Positions 12,901 through 27,050 of a stretch of DNA of 64,000 bases are shown piece after piece. Source of the stretch: Takifugu bimaculatus. Its lineage: Eukaryota; Chordata; Actinopteri; Tetraodontiformes; Tetraodontidae. Made by a program: the position numbers and the translations under genes. The notes under the pieces are model-generated. The model worked only from the letters and a program-made list of their open reading frames with translations. It was not told the origin of the DNA and ran no database searches. Each line of letters starts with the position of its first letter. The first letter of the stretch is position 1. The stretch lies in NCBI GenBank assembly GCA_004026145.2, contig CP034980.1:1-64000 (forward strand), in the 5' to 3' direction.

Positions 12901-15900
12901 GCGACGAGTCGAGGGCCAAGCGTCTGTTTCGCATCAGAAAGCCGCAACGTTACAGTAAATCTCGGGTCTCATTCTGGGAGGAATCCCCTCCACCTCCTGC
13001 GCGGAGCCGCGGTGGTCTCGGGTGGTGCTCGGATCTGGGGGGGGGGCGCTCGGCCCCTGTGCCCACGGGCAGGTCATTTTCATTCCTCTGGATGCTTGGA
13101 AAAACATTTGTGACGCGCTAATCCTCCCAGATTCTCCTCCAGCCTCTAAAGCGGGTCTGAGGCCACGGGACGGGGCTTTGGCCAGGACGTGGTTCCGGTT
13201 GATTTTTATTAGTTGGGTTTTTAGGGGGGAATCCAAAAGAGAAGAGTTCGAGGCCCCTCTTCAACCACGCTGTCGCACCTTCGCTCCATCCGATGAAAAC
13301 TTACGTAACGCTTCATCAGCCGGAATTTCTGCCCTCTTCCCATCTGCCGTGACCAGCGGGACAGGAACGCGTCGTCCCACCGACGCTGTAAACGCGTCGT
13401 CTCCGGGGAACGCCGTCCGAAACATAAACCCCCCCTTCAAAGAGGAGAATTGGCACAAAATCCGCCGCGCGTGTTGTCCTGATTTGATCATATTCATAAG
13501 ATAATCCTGGCTGGCGGAGCAACAGAGCCGTCCCGTCCCCGGAGACTCCCCCTCTCCTCATCACCCGCTTCTCCCCGATTCCTGATGTTTTGATTCCACG
13601 ACGCTCCTGGTGGAGAGACGGTTCTGGTGGCCACGGTCCAAGTGTTTTTTATTATCTCTTATTAATCCGGGCCCCCGCGGGACGCGGGTTCAAGCATCTG
13701 ATGTTTTCCACAGCTGCACATACAGAAACGCCGGCGACGGCGTGTTTTCCATTTGATGTATCGGAGCGGACGCACTCACACGGAATCCTGCGGAGCGCTG
13801 CGGACGTGTCGGAGGTGTGAAAGTGTAAAAGACTCCAAGGAAAGAGGTCCGAACCCGGGCTCGTGAGACAGAACCCAAAGTCCTCTCATTGCACACGTTA
13901 CAGGCAAATGTTGCCCCTTTTCCAACTGCTTTGATTTCAAAATCGCGTTGTGGTTCCTGTTTTTTTTAAAAAATTGGCTGTAAAAAATTGGTGCAATCCT
14001 GGAGAAACGTGTCGGCGGTTTATTTGAATTCTGGTTTTCTGATTCTGGGTACAAAAAAAATATGGGAAACCAGATGAGAATAATGTGCACCTGCCTCTTT
14101 TCCCCGTGGAAATTCTGCTTTTCAACCTCAAATAAACATGTGACCCCGTGTAAAACAAATGTTTTGAGCAGCAGATTAGCCATATTAGCATGATGCATGT
14201 CTATACTCTTCCCTTTCCGTCCTCCTTTGCCCTGCCCCCCCCCGTTTAGAGGCATCTGATAATAGAACATTACACATGTGGGTTCTAAAACTCTCTTTCT
14301 CAGATTAAACACAATCAGGACGATTCGTTACCGGATAATTTAACAGTTTTACTTCAGCGTTGGTGAGTTTTCACTCTAGTGCTGTCAAATCAGCCACCTC
14401 ATCGCCAGATGTCTAATTTTCTTCTTTTTTCTCCTTTTGGTTCTTCTGTGCTGCAGCTTATGTTCATCTGCTATTGATTTAAACCCCCCCCCCTGGTGGG
14501 GGCGGTGGTAGTGGGGGGGGCAGCAGGCCCCATTTCATCACACGCGCTCTTGGAAGAAAAAAAAAACCCTCCTATTTTTGCTGAAAATAGCACTTCTCTC
14601 TGCTCAGATTCCACAGACTTAACTCGCTGAGCACTGCACACCTTTAAATAGATTCCTGGCTGTGGAAATTAAATCTGTGCCGGTCCAAGAGCCCAGGAAG
14701 GGACGCCTGGAAGATTTGGTTTCACAGACATTGAGCCCTTTTGATGTGTTCTGCATTCGTGCGCGTTGAAGTGGCGCTGCCCGGGCTGATGGAAACCCAG
14801 AGTGATGGCCAGGCAGACGCGCCTGAGTGAGGGGCAGCGGGAGCATTTGTCAGATTCGTCCTCACGGGAGCACAAATTAGTTGCGTGTTGATCTCGGAGC
14901 GAATGACAAGTCGTGTGTCCGGTGTGGCGTTCCGCCTTTGGTTCACCTGCTGTGGTTTAAGGGAATAACTCCCGGTTGTGCTCTCCTCTCCATCTCCAGG
15001 CGTTCCCCCTCTGAGCGGAACGTGCACGGTGACGGTCTCCGTGAGCGACGTCAACGATAATGCCCCCGTGTTCACGGCCTCCTCCTTCCACACCACCATC
15101 ACGGAGGACGCCCCCACAGGGACAGATGTGCTTCTGGTCAACAGCTCTGATGCAGATGTTGGCAACAACGGCGTCATCAGGTAATGCCTCTATAGCGCCG
15201 TCGATTCCCCAAACCGGCCACTAGGGGCAGGGTCGTGAAAACGGCCCCGATTTTACCCGTTTAAATGCTACAACTTCCAATTGGGATCCAGATCTTTTCG
15301 GTTCTTTGACACTAGGAGACAATAATTCAAATGTTTAAATAAAATCCTAAAACAATAAAATAAAACCTAGCTAAATTATTTTTTGCACACAGCTGCTAAT
15401 GAGAATCAAATAACTAGTGTGACGAGGTTTTTTTTACATCACCTCTGGCACCAGTAACTTTCTTTAAGTTCCTTTTTTTTTACACCCACCCAGTGATTTT
15501 AAAAAGCTAAATTTAAACTGTTAGCATGTTTCATGGCGGTATTGTCATGCGAGTGAGACGTGCCCTACTTAAAGCCTTAAGCTGTTTATGAGGGTTTATT
15601 TTTACAAAGAGTGGCGAAACGTGCTGTAGTTTTAAGCCATTTCCTGAAGTAAATGTGAATGTTATTATTTGCTAAAATCCCTCTAACGTTTTCAGCATTA
15701 GCTCAACTTTTAATGACAGACGGAACGCCGTTCGCTAATAAACAGGAATGACCTCATAGAGTTTTCCCAGCATTGTCTGGAGGAGCCGGTTGGGTGTTGC
15801 ATGATGCATCCTAATTTGACTTTATTGCACACAGACAAGGACAATAATAAAGTAATGAAGCCGTTTTTACAACTCAGCAGAGATCTGTGTCGCTCTGTTC

Positions 15901-18900
15901 CAGTAACTACTGTGAGTAATCGGGTCACTCTGGGTTAGCTTTGATTCAAGACTGGGGTTTGGCTTTTCTGAAGGAGTCGGCCAATCGTTTTCCTTAACCA
16001 GTGTGGTGAAATTCCAGGCCAGTGCTGCAATTGTTTAGAGCTTCTGAGCAGACTGGGGAGTTTTAGCCAACACCCCGAGTCTTTGTTTGTGCCGCCATCG
16101 CGAGCTGGTCGACAAGCTGGTTCACACCCGCCGTCCCCGAGATGGGAGAGCTTGAAAGAGTTTGTGATCGGTCCCTCTCACGCCGGGCGCTGACTCAGGT
16201 CTGACCCCTCCTCTATCTCCAGTCGCCCCACCAGTTGCACATTGGGGGGTACAGCAGCACGCTCCAGATTCCCAAAACACCGTAATGAGGATATTAATCA
16301 TCTATGACAGTGTGGGCTGTGCCCATCAGGGGTTCCAGGGGCTAGAGGCCTTTAATGGAGACCAGAACCTTCGGATATTAGTTTGGATTCTCACAGCCCA
16401 TTAAATGCTAGTCCCCAAAGTGGACTTGTCCCTGGACCGGGTCCAGACCACGAGCGTCGGTGGATGGTTTATGTTGCTTATGATGTCAAAATAAGCCGTG
16501 GATCCACTCTGCTTACACAGATTTCTGTGCAATTTGTCCTCCATTTCTGGAGCGGATCGCCGCTTCAGGAGCCTTTTTAAAATATGCACTGGCGCGTACA
16601 CGTATGCGTCAGTTTACATTTACGTCTGGGTCCCGCGGGAGCCCTGTGAGATACGTGCTGAAACGTGATATTTGTTTGGCAGCCGAAGACTGTGCCCCCT
16701 CGTTGCACAAGAATTTAAGGTTTATGTGTTGTTATTTATGTTTTCAACATCAGTAGCATACGTAAAACACATGTAAGTTACATGTTCCGTAGCTAGTGAT
16801 GTTGTTCTTTCTTTTAGAACTATGTTAGAAGGATTTGAACCCAAAATAAATGAGGATATTCCAGTAAATGTTCAAACTAGGCAGCGAGTCCTCAAACTGT
16901 GCTGGATTAAAAAGAAAACGATGAATACGTAAACGTGAAGGTTGAAACAGTGCCCCCTATGGGCCACAATGCAACACAGTTCAGGTTTTACAGGGCAGTT
17001 CTGGACAGACTAAAGGCTGATGCCAGAAACCTCCATCTTTCCCACAGTTACAGCCTGAGTGGCGGACACGGCCAGTTCTCCATCAACCCGGCCACAGGGC
17101 AGATCATCACCAGCTCGCTGCTGGACCGGGAGGAGAGGGCCAATTACCAGCTGCTGGTCGTGGCGACAGACGGGGGGCAGCCGCAGGGCCTCTCCAGCTC
17201 AGCCACCGTGTCCGTGACGGTGGCCGACATCAACGACAACCCTCCACGCTTCCACCACCATCCTTATGTCACACATATACCCGCCTCCACCGCAGCAGGT
17301 TTGGATCTCTGTTTGAAGTAGTACTGCGATTATAGGGCCCAATAAAGAAGGAATGGGAATAACAATCTCTCCCTACTGCATGTATGAATTTGTAGACCCT
17401 ATATTGGAAAAAGTACAGAATTCTGTTCCGACCGCCCAAATCTGAAACCAGAATTTCACTGATGTCTTCAGGGTCTCTGGTCTTTGCCGTCACCGTCACC
17501 GACGAGGACGCTGGAGCCAACGCCCAGCTGCACTACTCTCTGGTCGGCCGCAGCTCCGAGAAGTTTAAGATCGACCCCGTCAGAGGCGCCATCACTGCCA
17601 ACGAGAAGCTCACAGGGACTTCGGAGGTCACCCTCTCGGTCCGAGTGAAAGACGGCGGCGCCAACCCCAAAATGGACATGACGACCGTGACCGTCCGTTT
17701 CGTCACCGGAGGAAGTTTCCCGGTCATCAAACTGAAGGAGCGCGCGTTCACCTTCCCAGAGAGCCAGCCGACCAACCACGTTGTCACCACAGTCACCGGA
17801 TCCTCCATGAGAGGGGGACCTCTGTCCTATTACATCGCCAGCGGGAACCTGGATCACGCTTTTCATATCGATCAGCTGTCAGGAGAGTTGTCCATCAGAC
17901 ATCCTCTAGACTATGAGCACATTCAGAAGTACGTTCTGTGGATTGAGGCCAGAGATCAGGGCTTCCCGCCATATTCCTCCTACGAGAAGGTGGAAATAAC
18001 CATACAGGATGTCAACGACAACCACCCAGTGTTTGATAAAGATCCGTTCCAGGCTGACATACTGGAGAACCTGTCCCCTCAACGGGTGCTCATTGTCTCT
18101 GCGCTTGATCTGGATAGTGGGCCCAATGGACAACTGGAGTATGCCATCGTCGACGGCAACAAGGACAACAGTTTCAGCATTAATAGAGCAACTGGGGAGA
18201 TCAGAACCACCAGGCCACTGGACCGAGAGAAGGTGGCCCAGTACGGGTTGAAGGTAAAAGCCACAGATCGGGGACTGCCTCAGAAAAACATGGCCGTCAG
18301 AGTCTTAATTAACGTTTTAGATGTGAATGACAATGCTCCCAGATTCTCCAAGATCTTTAGCGCTACGGTGGCTGAAAACGCCCCGGCCGGTTACACCGTC
18401 ACAAGAGTCACCACCACAGACGAGGACGCCGGCTCCAACGCTGTCAGTCGCTATTCAATCGCAGACACCGGCCTTCCTTTTAATATCAACCCAAGCACGG
18501 GAGACATCACAGTCAGCCGGCCGCTCAATAGAGAGGACACGGATCATTACATCGTCAAGGTGTCCGCCCACGACTCCGGCTGGACGGTCAGCACGGACGT
18601 CACCATCTTTATAACGGACATTAACGACAATGCGCCCAGGTTTAGCCGGCCCTCTTATTATCTTGATTACCCTGAGCTGACTGAAGTGGGCTCGCTGGTC
18701 ACACAGGTCACCGCCACAGACCCCGACAAAGGCGTCAACGGGAAGATCTTCTACTTCATCCGCTCCCAGTCAGAGTACTTCAGAATGAACGCCAGCACTG
18801 GGCAGATATTTGTGAAGCAGCCGTTAAAGTATCAGAACTCAACAGGTGCTGGAAGCCTAAATATAAACCGGCACAGCTTCATCGTCACGGCCTCGGACCG

Positions 18901-21900
18901 AGCCGTCCAACCCTTGATGAGCGAAACTACGGTAATCGTAAACATTGTAGACAGCAACGATAATCCCCCCCAGTTTGATTTGCCTAATTACTTCACTCCC
19001 GTTACTAAAAGCGTGAAAGTCGGCACCAGGCTAATACAGGTTGTAGCTAACGATAAGAAAGACTTTGGACTAAATTCCGAGGTGGAGTACTTGATAACGG
19101 GAGGCAACAGCTCCACCAAATTCAAACTGGATAAAACAAGTGGATGGATCACTGTTGCCTCCTCCCTCGTGTCGGATGTAAATAAAATCTTCCTCGCGGA
19201 CGTCACAGCCACCGACAGAGGAAATCCTCCTCTGTCCGCTCGGACCTCGGTGCGAATCGCCGTCACCGAGGAAAACCACCACACGCCCGAGTTCTCCCAA
19301 AGCCAGGTCTCAGCCACTGTACCTGAAAGCATCGCCGTGGGGACAGCAATCAGGACCCTGTCGGCCAGGGACAAAGATAGAGAAATGAACGGCGTTATCA
19401 CCTATAATATAACTTCAGGGAATGACAGGGGTCTGTTTTCCATCAACAGTAGAAGCGGAGTGTTAGCGCTCGCTCAGCCTCTGGACTTTGAAGAGAAGCA
19501 ACAACACAATCTGAGAGTTTCGGCCACCGACGGCGGCTGGATTTCTAAAACAAGCTATGTCTCCGTGACGGTCCACGTGACTGACGTGAACGACAACCCC
19601 CCTGTGTTCGAGCCGGACGAGTACTTCCCTGTTGTCCAGGAGAACGTTCCCAGCGGCACCACTGTGGTCAAAATGACCGCCACCGACGGCGACTCGGGAG
19701 CTAACGCTGTCATGGCCTATGTTATCCAGTCATCTGACAGCGATCTGTTCGTCATAGACCCCAACACGGGCACCATCACCACCCAGGGCTTCTTGGATTA
19801 CGAGGCTAAGCAGGTCTACCACTTAACAGTGAAGGCCTTTAATGTCCCAGACGAAGAGCGCTGCAGCTTCGCCAACGTCAATATTCAGCTAAAAGGAGCC
19901 AACGAATACGTCCCCCGATTTGTTTCCAAACAGTACTACTTTGAAATCTCTGAAGCCGCTCCAAAAGGCACAGTGGTCGGGGAGGTTTTCGCAAGTGATC
20001 GGGACCAAGGAGATGATGGAGTGGTGTACTACCTCATTTTTGGAAAGAGCAGAAAGAAGGGTTTTGGCATTAATAGGACAACCGGCCAGATTTATGTCAC
20101 AGGTACTTTAGATCGTGAGAAAGAGGAAAAGATTTCGCTGAAGGTGTTAGCAAAGAACGCGGGCAGCATCCGAGGAGCCGACATCGATGAGGTGTTTGTA
20201 AATATCACAATCCTCGATGCTAACGATCCTCCTGTTTTTACACAAGAGCTGTATGACGTGCAGGTCAGCGAAGGCCTCTCACTCGGTGGTCTGGTGACCT
20301 TTGTGAGTGCTGAAGACTCGGACTCAGTCCCAAGCTGGAGCAGGTTCTCATACTTCATTGCTCCAGAGTATGACCAAAAAATTTTCTCTATCAATGCTAA
20401 AACGGGCCAAGTGTCTGTGGCCGCACCGCTAGACAGAGAAACAACCCCCGTCTATAACCTCACCGTTCTGGCTGTGGACACTGGCACACCTCCTGCGACC
20501 GGAAGCACCACCGTGATCGTGAACCTGGAAGATATCAACGATAATGGTCCAACGCTGACAACCTCCTATGCTGAGGTCATGGAAAATCAAAGGGCCGGCA
20601 CCGCTGTCACAACATTAACAGCATCTGATGCCGATCTCCCACCCAACCAGGGCCCTTTCTTATTCAGCCTTCTGAGTTCTGGATCTGCCAAAAGCTACTT
20701 TAGCCTGAGCCAGAATGGAGTGTTAACCACTAGCCGTGAGATTGACAGAGAACAGATCAGTGACTTCTATCTCTCCATGGTGATCAAAGATGCCGGCGTG
20801 CCTCAGATGTCCTCGACGGGAACAATTCACGTTAAAATAAACGATCAGAATGACAATCCCTCAGAGCCGAGGTCCGTGGAAGTCTTTGTCCACTACTTTG
20901 GAAACATGTTCCCTGGGGGCTCGCTGGGAGAAGTCAAACCCCAAGATCCTGACGTTCAGGACAGGTTTCACTGCTCCCTCATTCCCCCCTCTTCTGGCCT
21001 TTTTAGCATCCCTACTGGAAGCTGTAACCTCAACTCGAAAGCTCGCTCCACGGATGGAGCCTTTGAAATAACAATCCGTAGCAGCGACGGCGTCCACGGT
21101 TCAGTCAGCAACACGGCCCGAGTCCTCTTCATGGGCTTCACCAACGCCACCGTGGACAACAGCATTCTGATCCGACTCCAGTCCCAAGGAGTGAAGAGCT
21201 TCCTGACCAACCACTACCTCAGTTTCCTACGCATTGCCAACTCTCAGCTAGCAGGACTGGGTACGGGGGTGCTGCTTTACGGAGCATTTGAGCTGAACAA
21301 TCAAACCTTCCTAATGGCAGCTGTGAAACGGAGCCACGGACAATATGTGAACCCAAGCGGCGTGGCCACATTCTTTCAGAGTATCAAAGACATTTTATAT
21401 CGGCAAAGCGGGGTGCAAATAGATGCAGTCGACTATGATCCGTGCACTCATAACCCTTGCCAGAACGGAGGCAGCTGCAAGAGGCGTCTGAGTGTCGGGC
21501 CCGACATGAAGACTGAAGAAAGCGTCCCAGTGATCCTGGTTTCCAACCACCCCCTGCAGCCGTACGCCTGCAGCTGCAGGCCGGGCTACACGGGGGCTCT
21601 GTGTGAGACCGACATCAACGAGTGCCAGCCCTCGCCCTGTCACAACGGCGGAACCTGCCACAATCTGGTGGGCGGGTTCTCCTGCACCTGTCCCGAAGGC
21701 TTCACCGGGATGGCCTGCGAGAGGGACGTTAACGAATGCCTTTCCAACCCGTGCAAGAATGGGGCGCTGTGCCAGAACTTCCCCGGCGGCTTCAACTGCC
21801 TCTGCAAATCCGGATTCGCAGGTAATTTACACATCGGAGGAGCATTTTTTTCGCGGCTTATCTCGAGTTCAGTGCGGGTATTCGATGAGTCTGTCGTGGG

Positions 21901-24900
21901 TTTGAGGCCACTTAAGATATTTGATTCAGAGTGTTTCTGAGGTGTAGCTTTAGCATCCAAACTGCCAAGAGTAGTTTGTTTTTCAGGTGGCCCATGGAGG
22001 GTATCAGCTGTGCCGTATATCATTCCGCCATGTTTGTCCTAATAAATACAGCGATGCACAGCTGAGCCCGTCTGGACCGGAGTCTAGACTCCCCCCACGG
22101 TCCACCAGTATCACATTTCAGTGTGTGTCCAGCAGTTCTGACCACACACAGATACAAACCCAAGTGTATACACGAGGATTTATTAATCGGGGCCCCGAGC
22201 TGACAAATGAGCAGCTTTGTTAAGATCCAATCGGACTCGGTGGCGGGCTAATGTCACTGAAATGTCTCATATTAACTGACGCTGAACTTTTGATGTTCTC
22301 TGCCTGGTTTTGAAATCAGTCCAGCCCGACACAGAGGCTTCAGCTGTAGGTGCACGTCACCCCTTAGTTTTGAGTGTGTTTCATGCATGAATCATTCGTC
22401 CTTCTCATGTCTTTTGTCCAAGTTTGAAAACCTGATTAGTGTCTACGTCCCATCAGACGTTAGAGGACATCAGATGTTAACGGCTCTTCTAGCTTCTGTG
22501 CATTACAGAACTTTTCGATCAGATTCTAGGAGTGTTTTTGCTGTTGGAGTGTGTTCTGGAGCTGGACGGAAGGACCCGAGCGTCTGGGCCTGATGGCTCA
22601 AAGGTCCCCCGCAGGTTCCCCCTCGTGCCATCCTTCACCTCATCCATTTTGATTTGTGTTGTTCTGTGAATCCAGGCAAAACGTGTGATTCCATCATCAA
22701 TCACTGTGAGTGTAACCCCTGTTTTAACGGCGGGTCCTGTCAGAACCGGGTGGATGGATATTACTGTCACTGCCCGTTCGGTGAGTAAAAGCAGGAAACC
22801 GTGGGCGTTCCGTGAACCCTGCTTCATCCAAGCTTGCCTCATCCTGCTGTTTTTGCTTTCATGCTACATCCTCATCTGTTGCCAGTTAGCTTTTATTTTA
22901 ACCGGGCTAATTTCAGGCAAACTATAGTTGTTAACAGCCTTTCCGGTCCACCACAGGTGGGTCTCGAACCAAGTTTTGACGTAACGTTTGACACATTACT
23001 TAACGAGCTAATTCTTTTCTTACGAATGCTAACTGAATGTAGCGAGCAGACCCGATTTTCTTCCAGTAAACACGTGCAGCGGGTTGTTTTGTTTATAACT
23101 ACAGTTGAGATCAGGTGATACGTCGCTTCCTTTGGCCTGAGAGTCAAAACAAATATCAATATCTGATGCTTTGCTCTCAGGTCATGGTAGCATTAGCACG
23201 TCTGAGAGCCGATTATCTGTAAAGTTTCTTAACAGGGCCGTACTCTGCCTTCAGGCAAAAGCTAGTTAGCAACTGTTTAAATATGAGCGATGATCTGATC
23301 ACCCTAACCCGATGATCTGACCCTAACCCGATGATCTGACCCTAACCCTAACCCAATGATCTGACCCTAACCCGATGATCTGACCCTAACCCTAACCCAA
23401 TGATCTGACCCTAACCCGATGATCTGACCCTAACCCAATGATCTGACCCTAACCCTAACCTGATGATCTGACCCTACCCCTAACCCAATGATCTGACCCT
23501 AACCCAATGATCTGACCCTAACCCAATGATCTGACCCTAACCCTAACCCAATGATCTGACCCTAACCCGATGATCTGACCCTACCCCTAACCCAATGATC
23601 TGACCCTAGCCCGATGATCTGACCCTAACCCGATGATCTGACCCTAACCCTAACCTGATGATCTGACCCTAACCCTAACCCAATGATCTGACCCTAACCT
23701 TAACCCAATGATCTGACCCTACCCCTAACCCAATGATCTGGCCCTAACCTTAACCTGATGATCTGACCCTAACCCAATGATCTGACCCTAACCCTAACCC
23801 GATGATCTGACCCTAACCCTAACCCAATGATCTGACCCTAACCCTAACCCAATGATCTGACCCTAACCCTAACCCAATGATCTGACCCTAACCCGATGAT
23901 CTGACCCTAACCCAATGATCTGACCCTAACCCCAACCCAATGATCTGACCCTAACCCGATGATCTGACCCTAACCCCAACCCAATGATCTGACCCTAACC
24001 CGATGATCTGACCCTAACCCTAACCCGATGATCTGACCCTAACCCAATGATCTGACCCTAACCCAATGATCTGACCCTAACCCAATGATCTGACCCTAAC
24101 CCGATGATCTGACCCTAACCCGATGATCTGACCCTAACCCAATGATCTGACCCTAACCCGATGATCTGACCCTAACCCTAACCCAATGATCTGACCCTAA
24201 CCTGATGATCTGACCCTAACCCATCTACCCCTAAATAAAAAATGGCCTGATCCCTAATCAGCTTCTTCTGTCCTCAGGGGTTTTCGGCAAACACTGTGAG
24301 CTGAACAGTTACGGATTCGAGGAGCTTTCCTACATGGAGTTCCCGTCTCTGGATCCCAACAATAACTACATCTACATCAAGTTTGCCACCCTCAAGAGCA
24401 ACGCGCTGCTCATGTACAACCACGACAACCAAACGGGGGATAAGGCGGAGTTCCTGGCCCTGGAGATCCTGGAGGGTCGTGTGCGCTTCTCCTTCAACTT
24501 GGGGAGCGGAACGTACAAACTGATGACCATGATGAAGGTCTCAGACGGGCAGTTCCACACCGTCATCGCCCGGAGAGCCGGAATGGTGAGAAGGTCTCCT
24601 TCCTGCTTTTCACGCATCCTTGAGAAATTTCCCATTTAGCGGTTTAACGGTTCCTCCACGTGGAAAATCCGAGCTTCCTGAGGCAGAAACCTGCATCCCA
24701 GTTTGTTTGTGCGCCACCGTCCGGCAGAGAAAACTCCAACCAAAACCGGGAGGAGCCCAGCTTATGTTCCATGATTGGGAATATCATTCCAATATCTGTG
24801 TCACGGCTTCTGAAGTGGACCTCTTCTGCTGGACTTCAAATCTGTCATTTCCCACCGAGACTTTCATAGGAAGCTGGTAAAATCGTTAAATTGTCTGTTT

Positions 24901-26880
24901 TCAGCTGGTGAGGAGTGACGGGATGGAAAGCTGCACAGAATCCGAGGAGTTCTGTGATACTGTCTGCGTTCCGCGCACGGCGTGCACGGCCTGTGCGCAC
25001 GTGTGTTTGTCATGTCTCAAGTGCCAAGTCCCCTAAGTGGTGTAAAGTGAACCCGATCGCTCTGTTTGCAAAAGCTGCTGGGCGTCATTTCAGGGGTCGG
25101 GACTGAGGTCTGGTCCGCTAGCTCGTACGTTAAACACTGGCGCTGTTAAACTCATCATCCTCCTAATGCATTTAATTGTCAAATAAAATAAATCACACAT
25201 GGAGTGAGAACGTTTGCAGTGGAAAAAGGTCCCGCTTTCCCCTCGGAGTCGACCGTAGGCCCCCGTGAAAACGACTCGCCTCAACTTTGTTAGCATAGCG
25301 AGTGTTAATAAATGCGATAAAGTTAGCGAACGGTTGGGTTATTTTCCAGGTTGCGTTCAGTCCGAATCAAACGGGGAGTTTAAAACGGGAGTTGGAACCC
25401 AAGTTAAATAAAAAGCCTGCTCGAAATGAGGTCTGACAGCTGGAGCTGCGCTAGCAGCGGCGGCTAAAAAAGCTCTGGAACATCCAACCCTGGAAAAAGT
25501 AAAGCAGCCGTCCTTTGTGGCACTTTCCCTTTGTTCCTAATAAAACTTCAAAGTCATTCTTTTAGGTTTTGTTGGGATTAATGAGATAAATATGGTGTGA
25601 GACATTTGGGGGGTTAACTGGGTACACGTCTGTGTCTCATTCAGGAGTGTGTGTGTGTGTGCGTGCGTGCATGTGCGTGCGTGTGTGTGTCTGCTGGATG
25701 ATTTGTGTCAGGGCTCCGGGTCGGTTTGGTCCGTGTTTACTTTAGACCCAGAAGAGGTGGAGCACGGTTGCTCCGCTTTTTTCAACACTTTCACACACTT
25801 TTCCGGACGGTTTCTTCACCAACTCGGTTTTTTTTTTCCCCCTCTCAAGCGGGAGAATAACCCACATCTGGTCGAACGCTTCTGTGCCATTAACGGGAAA
25901 TAATAGGACATTTCCTGTGATGCATGGCGCTTTTGTGCACCAGCAAGCTGTGATGAATTGATGAAAAATATCTGGCGCTCATGCCAGCCGGTGGACGTAG
26001 CTCCGCCCACAACTGCTGCAGAATCCTGCAGCACAAGTTTGGTGCACTTTCATGCAATTCCCAACAAAAGGAATGTGCATAAAAATACTGTTGTTTTGTG
26101 GTTTGGAGTAAGTTTTCAACGTCAGCCTTAACGAAAGAGGCAGATGAGTCAGCAGTTTAGCCTCCATGCGAGTTCGACACGATCCCTTGCAGCAGAAAGT
26201 CTCAAAATAAACGAGCCAAGTCGTTGTTTTTGTTACAGTTGTTGTTTCTGTTTATGTGGTTAGGAGGAACACTTTAGCCGTGACACCGCCCGAGAACAAG
26301 CTAGCTGCAGGAATGCGTTGTGGGCTGCGAGTCATTTAGCATGGCTAGTGTGTAAATACTTTGCTAATCTTTTAGCTATGTCTTTTCTGTTGCTGCCTCC
26401 AGGTTCCTGACCTGTGGTGGGGACATTCATGTTGCCTTAGCACGCTAACACAATCAGCCTTTAATATTCCCGGTGTGTGTGTGTGTGTGTGTGTGTTCAT
26501 GCAGGCGGCATCCCTGACCCTTGACTTGTGCGGCGACGACCAGGAACCAGGTTATTGCGCCGTGAGCAATGTGGCAGTTCACACCGACTGGTAAGGAAAA
26601 CACACACGCGTGTGTGAGAGCAGAATTAGCATGAAATGATGCGGTTTCACCTCGGAGGCTTGTGAAGCGGAATAGTACCAAACCAGTAAGGATTTGTTCC
26701 ACTTGCTTTGGGTTGAACGTTCTGGGGCCCCCCCTCTACTGGTCCCTGACCAGTTAAGGTTTTAGAGCTGCAAGTGACATGATACAGACGTTAGCCGTAG
26801 CCCTCAGACTAACCCGGGGAATGCTAGCAGAACCTAAAACGTAAACACATGCATCTCTGCAAAGAATCGAAGGTTGTTGT

Positions 26881-26929
<49 letters not shown>

Positions 26930-26987
26930 CACTTGGCAGATGAGGGAACGCAGGGAACACAATGACCTCCAGCTTCTCTCAGTGTTG

Positions 26988-27050
<63 letters not shown>

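Larger units (their letters stand above)
24586..26504 (+). other. fat4: Intron between fat4 exons i and j
   Basis: 1,919 bases with a GT/GC-rich simple repeat at about 25644-25690 and (GT)12 at the 3' splice site. GTGGGGACATTCAT at about 26416 resembles a sequence often found beside fish CA repeats. No gene seen. Confidence 0.82.

Noticed and set aside
17468..17866. Long minus-strand open frames opposite the giant fat4 exon
   Set aside because: Shadow frames produced by the codon bias of the sense exon; no similarity to known proteins.
21822..21940. Continuation of the large fat4 open frame past 21821
   Set aside because: After GFAG the sequence loses the EGF pattern, a GT donor sits at 21822, and phase 1 joins exactly to exon h (KTCDSIIN). 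The extra 39 codons are intronic.
22950..22975. B-box-like sequence on the minus strand (GGTTCGAGACC)
   Set aside because: Flanking sequence does not form a T arm with a proper stem, and no A box was seen.
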